Below, piece by piece: positions 49,300-64,000 of a stretch of DNA of 64,000 nucleotides (its first letter is position 1; every line of letters starts with the position of its first letter). The notes beneath the pieces are model-generated. The model did not search any database, was not told where the DNA came from, and was given only the letters and a program-made list of their open reading frames with translations. The position numbers and the translations under genes are program-made. The DNA is from Streptomyces sp. YPW6 (GTDB taxonomy: Bacteria; Actinomycetota; Actinomycetes; Streptomycetales; Streptomycetaceae), in assembly GCF_018866325.1 (NCBI RefSeq), contig NZ_CP076457.1:1516001-1580000 (forward strand), in the 5' to 3' direction.

Positions 49300-52086
49300 T
49301 CATGGAGCGGATTCCCCGCGGATGACGGCCAACACCCCGTCGAGCTCGTCGGGTTTCACCAGGACGTCCCTCGCCTTGGATCCCTCGCTGGGTCCGACGA
49401 TGGAGCGGGACTCCATCAGGTCCATGAGCCGGCCCGCCTTGGCGAAGCCGACCCGCAGCTTGCGCTGGAGCATCGAGGTCGATCCGAACTGCGTGGAGAC
49501 GACCAGCTCGGCGGCCTGGCAGAGCAGGTCCAGGTCGTCGCCGATGTCCTCGTCGATCTCCTTCTTCTGCTTCGTACCGACGACGACGTCGTCCCGGAAG
49601 ACCGGGGCCATCTGGTCCTTGCAGTGCTGGACGACGGCGGCGACCTCCTCCTCGGTGACGAAGGCGCCCTGCATACGGGTGGGTTTGTTGGCGCCCATCG
49701 GGAGGAAGAGTCCGTCGCCCTTGCCGATGAGCTTCTCGGCCCCGGGCTGGTCGAGGATGACGCGGCTGTCGGCGAGCGACGAGGTGGCGAAGGCGAGCCG
49801 GGAGGGCACGTTCGCCTTGATCAGGCCGGTCACGACGTCGACCGAGGGCCGCTGGGTGGCGAGCACCAGGTGGATACCCGCCGCGCGGGCGAGCTGGGTG
49901 ATGCGGACGATCGAGTCCTCGACGTCGCGCGGGGCCACCATCATGAGGTCGGCCAGCTCGTCGACGATCACCAGCAGATACGGGTACGGGGACAGCTCGC
50001 GCTCGCTCCCCTCGGGGAGCTTCACCTTGCCTTCGCGTACCGCCTTGTTGAAGTCGTCGATGTGCCGGTAGCCGAAGGCGGCGAGGTCGTCGTAGCGCAG
50101 ATCCATCTCGCGCACGACCCACTGCAGCGCCTCTGCGGCCTTCTTGGGGTTGGTGATGATCGGGGTGATCAGATGCGGGATGCCCTCGTACGCGGTCAGC
50201 TCGACGCGCTTGGGGTCGACGAGGACCATCCGCACGTCCTCGGGGGTGGCCCGCACCATGATCGAGGTGATCAGGCAGTTGATGCAGGACGACTTGCCGG
50301 AGCCGGTGGCGCCGGCCACGAGCATGTGGGGCATCTTCGCCAGGCTGTGCATGACGTAGCCGCCCTCGACGTCCTTGCCGAAGGCCACCATCATCGGGTC
50401 GTCGTCCTCGGCCAGGCGCAGCACGTCGCCGAGGTTGACCATCTCCCGGTCGCTGTTGGGGATCTCGATGCCGACGGCCGACTTGCCCGGGATCGGCGAG
50501 ATGATCCGCACGTCAGGACTGGCCACCGCGTAGGCGATGTTCTTGGTCAGGGCGGTGATCTTCTCGACCTTCACCGCGGGGCCGAGCTCCACCTCGTACC
50601 GGGTGACGGTGGGCCCCCGGGTGAAGCCGGTGACCGCGGCGTCCACCTTGAACTCGGTGAAGACGGTGGTCAGCGACTCGACCACGCGGTCGTTGGCGGC
50701 GCTGCGGGTCTTACCGGGGCCGCCTCGCTCCAGCAGGTCGAGCGAGGGCAGGGAGTAGGTGATGTCGCCGGAGAGCTGGAGCTGCTCGGCGCGGGCGGGG
50801 AGCCCCGGCGCGGACTCCGGGGCGGGTTTGGTCAGGTCGGGGACCCCGCCCGACCGCTCCTCGGCGCCCTCGGACGCGGGGGCGGACTTCCGGACTCCGG
50901 GCCTCGGGCGCTCCTCGGCCTCCCGGGCCCCGGGCACGGGCGTTCCGGTGCGTTCCCGGTCCGCGGAGACGCCCTGGGTCAGGTCGGCGACGACGGGCGA
51001 GGGCGGCATGCCGTTGAGTACGGCGCCGTCGAGCGCGGCAGCGGCGGCCGCGGCGACGTCGACCGCGTCCAGCGGCCGGTTCATGGCGGGCTGCGCGGAG
51101 GGCCTGCGGGTCCGGCGGCGTTTGGTGAGCGCCTCCTCCTCGGCCCGGTCGTGGTCGTCGTGGACCGGGCCCGCGTCCGTCCGCCGGGTGCCGGGCCGAC
51201 GGTTCCGCCCGGGGAGGGCCTCCCGCCACTGCTCGTCGTAGCGCTCGTCGTCGTCCTCGTAGCCCTCGATCTCCTCGGGGGTGGGTTCGACGATGCCGAG
51301 GCGGACGCCGAGCTGACGCAGCCGCCGCGGAATGGCGTTGACCGGGGTGGCGGTGACGACGAGGAGCCCGAACACGGTCAGCAGCACCAGCAGCGGTACG
51401 GCGAGCACCTCGCCCATCATGAAGATCAGCGGCTTGGACATGGCCCAGCCGACCAGCCCGCCGGCGTCCTGCATGGCCTCGGTGCCCGCGTCCCTGCCGG
51501 GCGAGCCGCAGGCGATGTGGACCTGGCCGAGGACGCCCACGACGAGAGCGGACAGCCCGATGACGATACGGCCGTTGGCCTCGGGCCGCTCCGGGTAGAG
51601 GATGAGCCGTACCGCCATCGCGCCCAGCAGTATCGGGGCGAGCAGGTCGAGTCGGCCGAAAGCGCCGGTCACCAGCATCTCGACCAGATCGCCGACCGGG
51701 CCCTGGAGGTTGGACCAGGTGCCGGCGGCGACGATCAGCGCGAGGCCGAGCAGCAGCAGGGCGAGCCCGTCCTTGCGGTGGGCGGGGTCAAGTCCCTTGG
51801 CGCCGCGCCCTATCGACCGGAACACCGCACCGACGCCGTGGGCCGCACCGAGCCAGACCGCGCGCACCAGCCGGTAGACGCCCCCGGTGGGGGACGGCGC
51901 GGGTTTGGGCGCGGGCTTCCTGGCCGCCGCCTTCTTCGCGGGCGCCCGCTTGGCGGGGGCGGCCGACTTCTTCGGTGCGGTCTTCCTGGCGGGCGCGGCT
52001 TTCTTCGCCGGGCCCGGAGTACGGCCGACGCGCTTGGTGGTGCCCGCCGTGCCCTGGGAACCCTTGCCGGACGTACGTGAGGCCAT
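49300..52086 (-). CDS. ftsK: DNA translocase FtsK
   Basis: A 928-residue septal DNA pump. The N-terminus (1-60) is Lys/Ala/Pro-rich, then four transmembrane helices (about 90-250), an acidic/Pro-rich linker, and the motor with Walker A GATGSGKSSCIN and Walker B LLVIVDELADLMM; the C-terminal gamma domain (SMLQRKLRVGFAKAGRLMDLM) recognises KOPS-like sequences. I use ATG 52086; a GTG at 52122 in frame is an alternative. Neither has a clear ribosome site, and TAACCT sits 7 bases before the ATG, so the mRNA may be leaderless. Confidence 0.95.
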   Translation of the reverse strand: MASRTSGKGSQGTAGTTKRVGRTPGPAKKAAPARKTAPKKSAAPAKRAPAKKAAARKPAPKPAPSPTGGVYRLVRAVWLGAAHGVGAVFRSIGRGAKGLDPAHRKDGLALLLLGLALIVAAGTWSNLQGPVGDLVEMLVTGAFGRLDLLAPILLGAMAVRLILYPERPEANGRIVIGLSALVVGVLGQVHIACGSPGRDAGTEAMQDAGGLVGWAMSKPLIFMMGEVLAVPLLVLLTVFGLLVVTATPVNAIPRRLRQLGVRLGIVEPTPEEIEGYEDDDERYDEQWREALPGRNRRPGTRRTDAGPVHDDHDRAEEEALTKRRRTRRPSAQPAMNRPLDAVDVAAAAAAALDGAVLNGMPPSPVVADLTQGVSADRERTGTPVPGAREAEERPRPGVRKSAPASEGAEERSGGVPDLTKPAPESAPGLPARAEQLQLSGDITYSLPSLDLLERGGPGKTRSAANDRVVESLTTVFTEFKVDAAVTGFTRGPTVTRYEVELGPAVKVEKITALTKNIAYAVASPDVRIISPIPGKSAVGIEIPNSDREMVNLGDVLRLAEDDDPMMVAFGKDVEGGYVMHSLAKMPHMLVAGATGSGKSSCINCLITSIMVRATPEDVRMVLVDPKRVELTAYEGIPHLITPIITNPKKAAEALQWVVREMDLRYDDLAAFGYRHIDDFNKAVREGKVKLPEGSERELSPYPYLLVIVDELADLMMVAPRDVEDSIVRITQLARAAGIHLVLATQRPSVDVVTGLIKANVPSRLAFATSSLADSRVILDQPGAEKLIGKGDGLFLPMGANKPTRMQGAFVTEEEVAAVVQHCKDQMAPVFRDDVVVGTKQKKEIDEDIGDDLDLLCQAAELVVSTQFGSTSMLQRKLRVGFAKAGRLMDLMESRSIVGPSEGSKARDVLVKPDELDGVLAVIRGESAP

Positions 52087-52220
52087 GGTGCCGAGGTTAC
52101 CGCTGTCGTCGCCCGTGAACACGTTCGCCTACTGGTTCACCCGACCGTGTCGCCCCCGGGCAGCGGGGAACTGACGCCGCCTCATGGGCACGGGCGCCTC
52201 TTCACCGGGAGAGGGGGGAG

Positions 52221-52898
52221 TCAGCTCTGTGCGGGCACGACGCCCCCGCCGGTGCCCGGCTCCAGGGCGTCCAGCGCACGGCGCAGGCCGGTCAGCTTGC
52301 GCTCCAGGTGGGCGGCGGTGGCGACCGCGGCGGCGTCCGCGGACTCGTCGTCGAGCTGCTTGGAGAGCGCCTCCGCCTGCTCCTCGACCGCCGCGAGCCG
52401 TGCGGAGAGTTCGGCCAGGAGCCCGGCCGACTCCTTCTCGTGCTCGCCGCCCGCGTGGCCGTCGCCGTCCAACTGGAGCCGCAGCAGAGCCGCCTGCTCG
52501 CGGAGCTTGCAGTTCTTCATGTACAGCTCGACGAAGACGGAGACCTTGGCCCGCAGCACCCACGGGTCGAACGGCTTGGAGATGTAGTCCACCGCACCGG
52601 CGGCGTACCCGCGGAAGGTGTGGTGCGGACCGTGGTTGATCGCGGTGAGGAAGATGATCGGGATGTCCCGGGTCCGTTCCCGTCGCTTGATGTGCGCGGC
52701 CGTCTCGAAACCGTCCATGCCCGGCATCTGGACGTCCAGCAGAATGACCGCGAAGTCGTCCGTGAGCAGCGCTTTGAGCGCCTCCTCCCCTGACGATGCC
52801 CGGACCAGTGTCTGATCGAGCGCAGAGAGGATGGCCTCCAGCGCCAGCAGATTCTCCGGCCGGTCATCGACCAGGAGGATCTTGGCCTTCTGCACCAT
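52221..52898 (-). CDS. osaB: response regulator OsaB (osmoadaptation)
   Basis: A 225-residue regulator without a classical DNA-binding domain. Receiver domain at 1-120: LLVDDRPENLLAL, phospho-Asp in LLDVQMPGMDGFE, FLTAINHG and YISKPFDPW. The C-terminal half is a long coiled coil (about 125-215). ATG at 52898 with GAGGAGG 7 bases upstream. It lies 244 bases downstream of osaA on the same strand, with its own promoter space. In S. coelicolor the equivalent pair controls osmotic adaptation. Confidence 0.85.
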   Translation of the reverse strand: MVQKAKILLVDDRPENLLALEAILSALDQTLVRASSGEEALKALLTDDFAVILLDVQMPGMDGFETAAHIKRRERTRDIPIIFLTAINHGPHHTFRGYAAGAVDYISKPFDPWVLRAKVSVFVELYMKNCKLREQAALLRLQLDGDGHAGGEHEKESAGLLAELSARLAAVEEQAEALSKQLDDESADAAAVATAAHLERKLTGLRRALDALEPGTGGGVVPAQS

Positions 52899-53142
52899 GG
52901 CCCGCCCTCCTCGCCCCGGAAATGCACCGGGTGCCGCCCCAGGGGACGACTCCCTTACGCCGTCCGTCCTTGTGCCGGTCATGGTAGCCGCACCCCGCCC
53001 GTCGCCACACCCTGTCACCGCGATGTCACTGTGCACATAACGCAAACGCGGTGGGAGACCAGAAGGTTCCCCGAATGCAGCGCGTTCACACCCGTTCGAG
53101 CACAGTCGGTCAACAACTCACGCCAATTCGTTCAATCCTCGA
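52899..53142 (-). other. osaA-osaB intergenic region
   Basis: 244 bases with no gene. A minus-strand TTGACC lies near 53110, but I could not match a convincing -10. AT-richer than neighbouring coding sequence, so a promoter for osaB is likely here. Confidence 0.4.
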
Positions 53143-58659
<5,517 letters not shown>

Positions 58660-59015
58660 CGTGTCCCTCCCGCAGGGGTTGACCGTTTCACTCGGGCCTA
58701 TCCGGAAGCTTGCCCAGTTCCACTTTGGCTCACCGCCACAGCACACCGTCAACGGGTAGCGGGGCGGACGTCAAATCGTTGCAACGTACCAGGCCGGAAC
58801 AGGTCCGCGGGCAACCTGCACCGGTTGTCCCCCGTCCCCTGTACCGGGAGTCCATACTTGTGCGCCCGCGCACCACCACCGGGACGACTTGTCCCGAACT
58901 CGGCCCTCGTGTATCCGGCACCCTGGGCGAACGTCTAGCCTGGCAAGCGAATCGAAGCGGCGATAAACGGGCACAGGACTCGGGGAAGCGACGAGACACC
59001 AATATGGGGAGTGCT
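58660..59015. promoter_or_regulatory. osaA-osaC divergent control region
   Basis: 356 bases. Forward promoter candidate TTGTCC (58889-58894), 17-base spacer, TATCCG (58912-58917). Perfect palindrome CGTTGCAACG at 58777-58786. Two minus-strand TTGACG hexamers at 58747-58752 and 58769-58774 may belong to osaA. I found no clean SigB-type GNNT-N14-16-GGGTAY pair. Confidence 0.45.
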
Positions 59016-61631
59016 GTGATCACCGCGCGCGCGGCCGCCACCTTCGAACCGGTCGGGCGCTCCGTCGCGACCGCCCGCGCCTTCGTCCGGGACACGCTTC
59101 AGGGGTGGGGTTACAACGATCTCGTCGACGACGCCGTCGTCCTCACCAGTGAACTCGTGACCAACGCCGTCATCCATGCGGGGACGGCGGCCGACGTCCT
59201 GTGCCTGCGCACCGGGGAAGGCGTCCGCGTCGAGGTCTCCGACCACTATCCGGAACGCGAGGTCCCGCTCCAGAGCAGCGCCCTCGACTTCGGCAGCCCG
59301 GACCGCGAGAACGGCCGCGGTCTGCTGCTCTGCGCCGCTCTGGCCTCCCGCTGGGGCGTGGAGTACTCCCGCACCCGCAAGCACGTGTGGTTCCAGCTGG
59401 ACCTGCCCGAGCGGCCCGTGGGCATCCGCTCCGCCGGCCCGGTCCTGCCCACCTCGCTGCTCCCGGTCACCGACCAGCGGATCCGGGTCGCCGTCGTGCA
59501 GATCGACAGCGTCGGCGCGATCAGCGCGTGGAACGACGACGCCGCGTACGTCTTCGGGCACACCGCGGAGCAGGTCACCGGCAAGCAGTTCACCGACTTC
59601 GTGGCCTGGCCGCACACCCCGGGGACCAACACCGGCATCGCCGACGCCCTCCAGCTCTCCCGCTGGGAGGGCAGCTACGGCATCCGGGGCGCGGACGGCC
59701 GGACGATCGCCGTCTACGCGTCGCACCTGCGGGTCCGCGACACCGACGGCGACCCGTCCACGGTCTGCCTGCTCGTCCGCGACGACGAGCGCGCCGTCCT
59801 CCAGACCCCGGTCCGCGCCCCGGTCTCCGACGCCTCCTCCGACAGCCGCACGGTGGACCCGTTCGAGGTCTTCATCGGCTCCCCCGCCCCCGACGACCTC
59901 GACGGCCTCCTCCAGCGGACGGTCGAACGCGCCCGCGACATGCTCGACGCCGACGCCGCGTTCCTGCTCCTGGCCACCGACGACGAGACGGAGCTGGAGG
60001 TCCGCGCCACGACGGGCCTCCCCTCGGCCCGTCAGCGCTTCGCCCGGGTCCCGGTCGAAGCCGGGACGGGACGCTACGGCTCCGCCCGCATGCCGGCCGT
60101 GCACGAGGATCTGACCGCCGTCCCCGGTGCGGTCCCGCTCCTCACCGACACCGGGATGCGCTCGGTCGTCACGGTCCCGCTGAAGGTCGAGGGCCGGCTC
60201 ACGGGCTCCCTCGGCGTCGCGGCGGAGGGCGCGGGCCGCTACTCGAACGAGGAGGCCCTGCGGCTCCAGTTCGCGGCCGACCGCATCGCGCTGGCCGTGG
60301 AGTCCGCCCGCCTCGGCGAGCTGGAGCGGCTGCGCCGCGGCTCCCTGTCCTTCCTCGTCGAGGCCTCCGACCTGCTGGCCGGCACGCTGGACCGGGACCA
60401 GACCCTGGCGCTCATGGCCCAGATGACCGTCCCGACCCTGGCCACCTGGTGCGCCGTCTACACCATCGCGGACCAGTCGTCCGATCCGTATCTCTCGTAC
60501 GTGCTCCACGAGGACGAGGACCTCATCGACGGCCTCAAGGCCCTGCTCTCGAAGATCGCCCCACCGGATCCGGTCCCCACTCCGGGCGCCCGCGTCTGGG
60601 CCGCCCCCGCGGAGGCGGGCCACCGCGCGGCGCTGTCCACGTCGACCCGCAGCCTGGCCCACGACGCCCCGCTGAGCATGAGCACCGCCACCCGCACCAC
60701 GCTCGCCACGGCCCAGGCGGTCGGCGGCGAGACGGTGGTCCTGCCGCTGGTCGCCCGCAACCGCGTGATCGGCATGCTGACGCTCGGGAAGCCCTCGGAC
60801 GACCACTTCCGCCAGGAGATCCTGGAACTGGCCGAGGACCTGTCCCGTCGGGCCGCCCTGGCCCTGGACAACGCCCGCCTGTATTCGGAGCGCATGGCGA
60901 TCAGCCAGTCCCTCCAGCGCAGCCTGCTGCCCCCGGGCCTCCCCGACGTGCCGAACGTCGAGATCGAGGTCATCTACCGCGCCGCGGGCGAGGGCAACGA
61001 GGTCGGCGGCGACTTCTACGACGTCTTCCCCATCCGCGACGGCGCGTACGGCTTCGCCATCGGCGACGTCTGCGGTACGGGCCCCGAGGCGGCCGCCGTC
61101 ACGGGCCTCGCCCGCCACGCGCTGCGCCTGCTGGCCCGCGAGGGCTTCGGCGGCCCGGCGGTCCTGGAGCGCCTCAACGCGGCGATCCTCGACGAGGGAG
61201 CCCGCAGTCGCTTCCTGACCCTCCTCTATGGCGAGCTGTGGCCCCAGGAGGACGGCAGCGCCCTCCTGAAGGTGGTCTGCGCCGGCCATCCGCTGCCACT
61301 GCGCCTGCGCCAGGACGGCTCCGTGGAGTCCGCCGCGGAACCGCAGCCGCTGCTCGGTGTGCTCGACGATCTGGACCTGTACGAGCAGGAGGTCGTCCTC
61401 AGTCCGGGAGACGTCCTGCTGTGCGTCACGGACGGCGTCACCGAACGCCGCGAGGGGACCCGCATGCTGGGCGACGACGGTCTCGCCGATGTCCTGTCGA
61501 CGTGTACGGGCCTGACGGCCGGAGCGGTCGCCTCACGCATCCTGCGGGCCGTGGAGCGCTTCGCAGCGGAGCCGGCCTCGGACGACATGGCGATCCTGGC
61601 CATGCGCGTCCCGGAGCCTCCCCTCCTCTGA
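59016..61631 (+). CDS. osaC: OsaC-type anti-sigma/PP2C multidomain regulator
   Basis: An 871-residue signalling protein: RsbW-like GHKL ATPase at 1-130 (ELVTNAVIHAG, ENGRGLLLC), PAS (about 155-258), two GAF domains (about 295-435 and 445-635) and a C-terminal SpoIIE/PP2C phosphatase (about 660-865; VGGDFYDVF, DDMAILAMRV). In S. coelicolor the protein at this place modulates SigB after osmotic stress. GTG at 59016 has GGGGAG 4 bases before it; ATG 59004 is the alternative. It is divergent from osaA. Confidence 0.87.
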   Translation: MITARAAATFEPVGRSVATARAFVRDTLQGWGYNDLVDDAVVLTSELVTNAVIHAGTAADVLCLRTGEGVRVEVSDHYPEREVPLQSSALDFGSPDRENGRGLLLCAALASRWGVEYSRTRKHVWFQLDLPERPVGIRSAGPVLPTSLLPVTDQRIRVAVVQIDSVGAISAWNDDAAYVFGHTAEQVTGKQFTDFVAWPHTPGTNTGIADALQLSRWEGSYGIRGADGRTIAVYASHLRVRDTDGDPSTVCLLVRDDERAVLQTPVRAPVSDASSDSRTVDPFEVFIGSPAPDDLDGLLQRTVERARDMLDADAAFLLLATDDETELEVRATTGLPSARQRFARVPVEAGTGRYGSARMPAVHEDLTAVPGAVPLLTDTGMRSVVTVPLKVEGRLTGSLGVAAEGAGRYSNEEALRLQFAADRIALAVESARLGELERLRRGSLSFLVEASDLLAGTLDRDQTLALMAQMTVPTLATWCAVYTIADQSSDPYLSYVLHEDEDLIDGLKALLSKIAPPDPVPTPGARVWAAPAEAGHRAALSTSTRSLAHDAPLSMSTATRTTLATAQAVGGETVVLPLVARNRVIGMLTLGKPSDDHFRQEILELAEDLSRRAALALDNARLYSERMAISQSLQRSLLPPGLPDVPNVEIEVIYRAAGEGNEVGGDFYDVFPIRDGAYGFAIGDVCGTGPEAAAVTGLARHALRLLAREGFGGPAVLERLNAAILDEGARSRFLTLLYGELWPQEDGSALLKVVCAGHPLPLRLRQDGSVESAAEPQPLLGVLDDLDLYEQEVVLSPGDVLLCVTDGVTERREGTRMLGDDGLADVLSTCTGLTAGAVASRILRAVERFAAEPASDDMAILAMRVPEPPLL

Positions 61632-61668
61632 CGACTCCGGCTTCGGCTCCGCACACTTCACGGCAACG

Positions 61669-61702
61669 CGAAAGGCCCCCGCCATGTAGCGGGGGCCTTT
61701 CG
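61669..61702. terminator. terminator shared by osaC and tRNA-Thr
   Basis: Perfect 14-bp stem CGAAAGGCCCCCGC/GCGGGGGCCTTTCG, loop CATGTA, followed by TTGTTCT on the forward strand; it sits just beyond the tRNA 3' end on the other strand. Confidence 0.9.
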
Positions 61703-61710
61703 TTGTTCTG

Positions 61711-61783
61711 AGCCCCAATGCGGAATCGAACCGCAGACCTTCTCCTTACCATGGAGACGCTCTACCGACTGAGCTATTGGGGC
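61711..61783 (-). tRNA. tRNA-Thr(GGT)
   Basis: Reverse strand folds as a cloverleaf: acceptor GCCCCAA/TTGGGGC, D arm GCTC/GAGC, anticodon arm TCTCC-ATGGTAA-GGAGA with anticodon GGT, T arm TGCGG-TTCGATT-CCGCA. CCA is not encoded. Confidence 0.95.
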
Positions 61784-61806
61784 CTCGTTGCGCTGTGGCA
61801 ACGAGG
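61783..61806 (-). other. 9-bp hairpin at the tRNA-Thr 5' end
   Basis: CCTCGTTGC-GCTGTG-GCAACGAGG. Its first base is the tRNA 5' nucleotide, so the stem abuts the RNase P site on the precursor. Confidence 0.6.
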
Positions 61807-61967
61807 TAAACCATACACGGGATCAGGGGATACGCATAATCGCGTCCGCCGGCCCGGGAGTGGCACATGACCGGGAGCCAGAAACACCCGGGAGTGCGCG
61901 TAGGGGTGTATCTGGAGGCCGGGGCCGCGACGCCCGAGAACAGGATGCGGTGCCTGAAACGCAGAAA
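61807..61967. other. spacer between tRNA-Thr and rRNA terminator
   Basis: 161 bases with no gene; the tRNA promoter should be here. No hexamers were convincing. Confidence 0.4.
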
Positions 61968-61994
61968 AGCCCCGCACCATCACGGTGCGGGGCT
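61968..61994 (-). terminator. rRNA operon terminator
   Basis: 11-bp stem AGCCCCGCACC/GGTGCGGGGCT with 5-base loop, followed on the minus strand by TTTTCTGC, 14 bases after the 5S gene. Confidence 0.88.
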
Positions 61995-62008
61995 CTCCCA
62001 CAATAATT

Positions 62009-62127
62009 GTTCGGCGGCGTCCTACTCTCCCACAGGGTCCCCCCTGCAGTACCATCGGCGCTGAAAGGCTTAGCTTCCGGGTTCGGAATGTAACCGGGCG
62101 TTTCCCTAACGCAATGACCACCGAAAC
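62009..62127 (-). rRNA. 5S ribosomal RNA
   Basis: Reverse strand reads GTTTCGGTGGTCATTGCGTT at the 5' end and ends ...GGACGCCGCCGAAC. The central CCCGGTTACATTCCGAACCC is the conserved 5S loop B/C region. About 119 nt; ends placed by helix I pairing. Confidence 0.95.
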
Positions 62128-62209
62128 ACTATGAAACAATCAAACCAACCGGGCAACAACACAGCCGTTCGTTATTTCAGAACTAACACAGTGGACGCGA
62201 GCAACTGAG
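62128..62209 (-). other. 23S-5S internal spacer
   Basis: About 82 bases with no tRNA, including AT-rich processing sequence. Confidence 0.7.

Positions 62210-64000
<1,791 letters not shown>

Noticed and set aside
48997..49325. small forward frames in the ftsK-RodZ gap
   Set aside because: No ribosome site, low-quality codon pattern, no recognisable product.

Overview
The window is a high-GC (about 70 percent) actinobacterial chromosome segment, almost certainly from a Streptomyces. GC-rich third codon positions, frequent GTG starts and the gene set (recA-recX, hflX, dapF, miaA-miaB, rimO-pgsA-cinA-clgR, ftsK, a poly-HAMP osmosensor kinase) all fit. From memory, the order closely follows the S. 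coelicolor chromosome from roughly SCO5799 down to SCO5745. Gene symbols taken from that comparison (gluABCD, gluRK, osaABC, rshA) rest on domain content plus order, not on a search.

Layout. 1-3317: end of a hydroxamate/citrate-type (NIS) siderophore locus on the minus strand (IucA/IucC synthetase cut by the window edge, and a diaminobutyrate aminotransferase). 3619-16227: housekeeping block with a secreted trypsin-like protease, hflX, an M1 peptidase, a Rel/Spo homologue with a degenerate synthetase domain, dapF, miaA, a small MT0933-type protein, a LigB-like protein and miaB. 16364-23432: glutamate uptake and sensing, i.e. an orphan TAXI binding protein, the gluK-gluR two-component system and the divergent gluABCD ABC importer. 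23609-27656: an FAD monooxygenase and a sulfur operon in which a 28-residue leader peptide ending in Cys-rich sequence precedes cysteine dioxygenase and a rhodanese. 27796-33019: recX-recA with an SOS box, a secreted Gly-rich protein, an AI-2E family permease and DUF3046. 33100-43330: a toroid-fold protein, azlCD with an AraC regulator, the very long Lhr helicase, an endonuclease VIII and an SDR. 43278-52086: stress and division block (small membrane protein, csbD, dps, clgR, cinA, pgsA, rimO, RodZ-like protein, ftsK). 52221-61631: osaB-osaA and the divergent osaC, an osmoadaptation and SigB-modulation module. 61711-64000: tRNA-Thr and the 3' end of an rRNA operon (5S and partial 23S, minus strand).

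How it works together. Several neighbouring parts form functional units: gluRK with gluABCD (glutamate sensing and uptake), recA-recX (recombinase and its modulator, LexA controlled), leader peptide-CDO-rhodanese (cysteine catabolism, probably controlled by ribosome stalling), AraC-azlCD (branched-chain amino-acid export) and osaABC (a cytoplasmic osmosensor kinase, its response regulator, and a multidomain anti-sigma/phosphatase protein).

Unexplained structure. The most interesting material outside the standard genes is a series of short tandem arrays, mostly with palindromic cores such as GCACGTGC, CGTACG or GACGTC, lying between genes and once inside the pgsA C-terminus. Other candidates are the leader-peptide attenuator, the loss of the synthetase catalytic Asp in the Rel/Spo homologue, and an apparently leaderless SDR promoter whose -35 box lies in a palindrome. 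I saw no insertion sequence, prophage, CRISPR array or clear horizontally acquired island.
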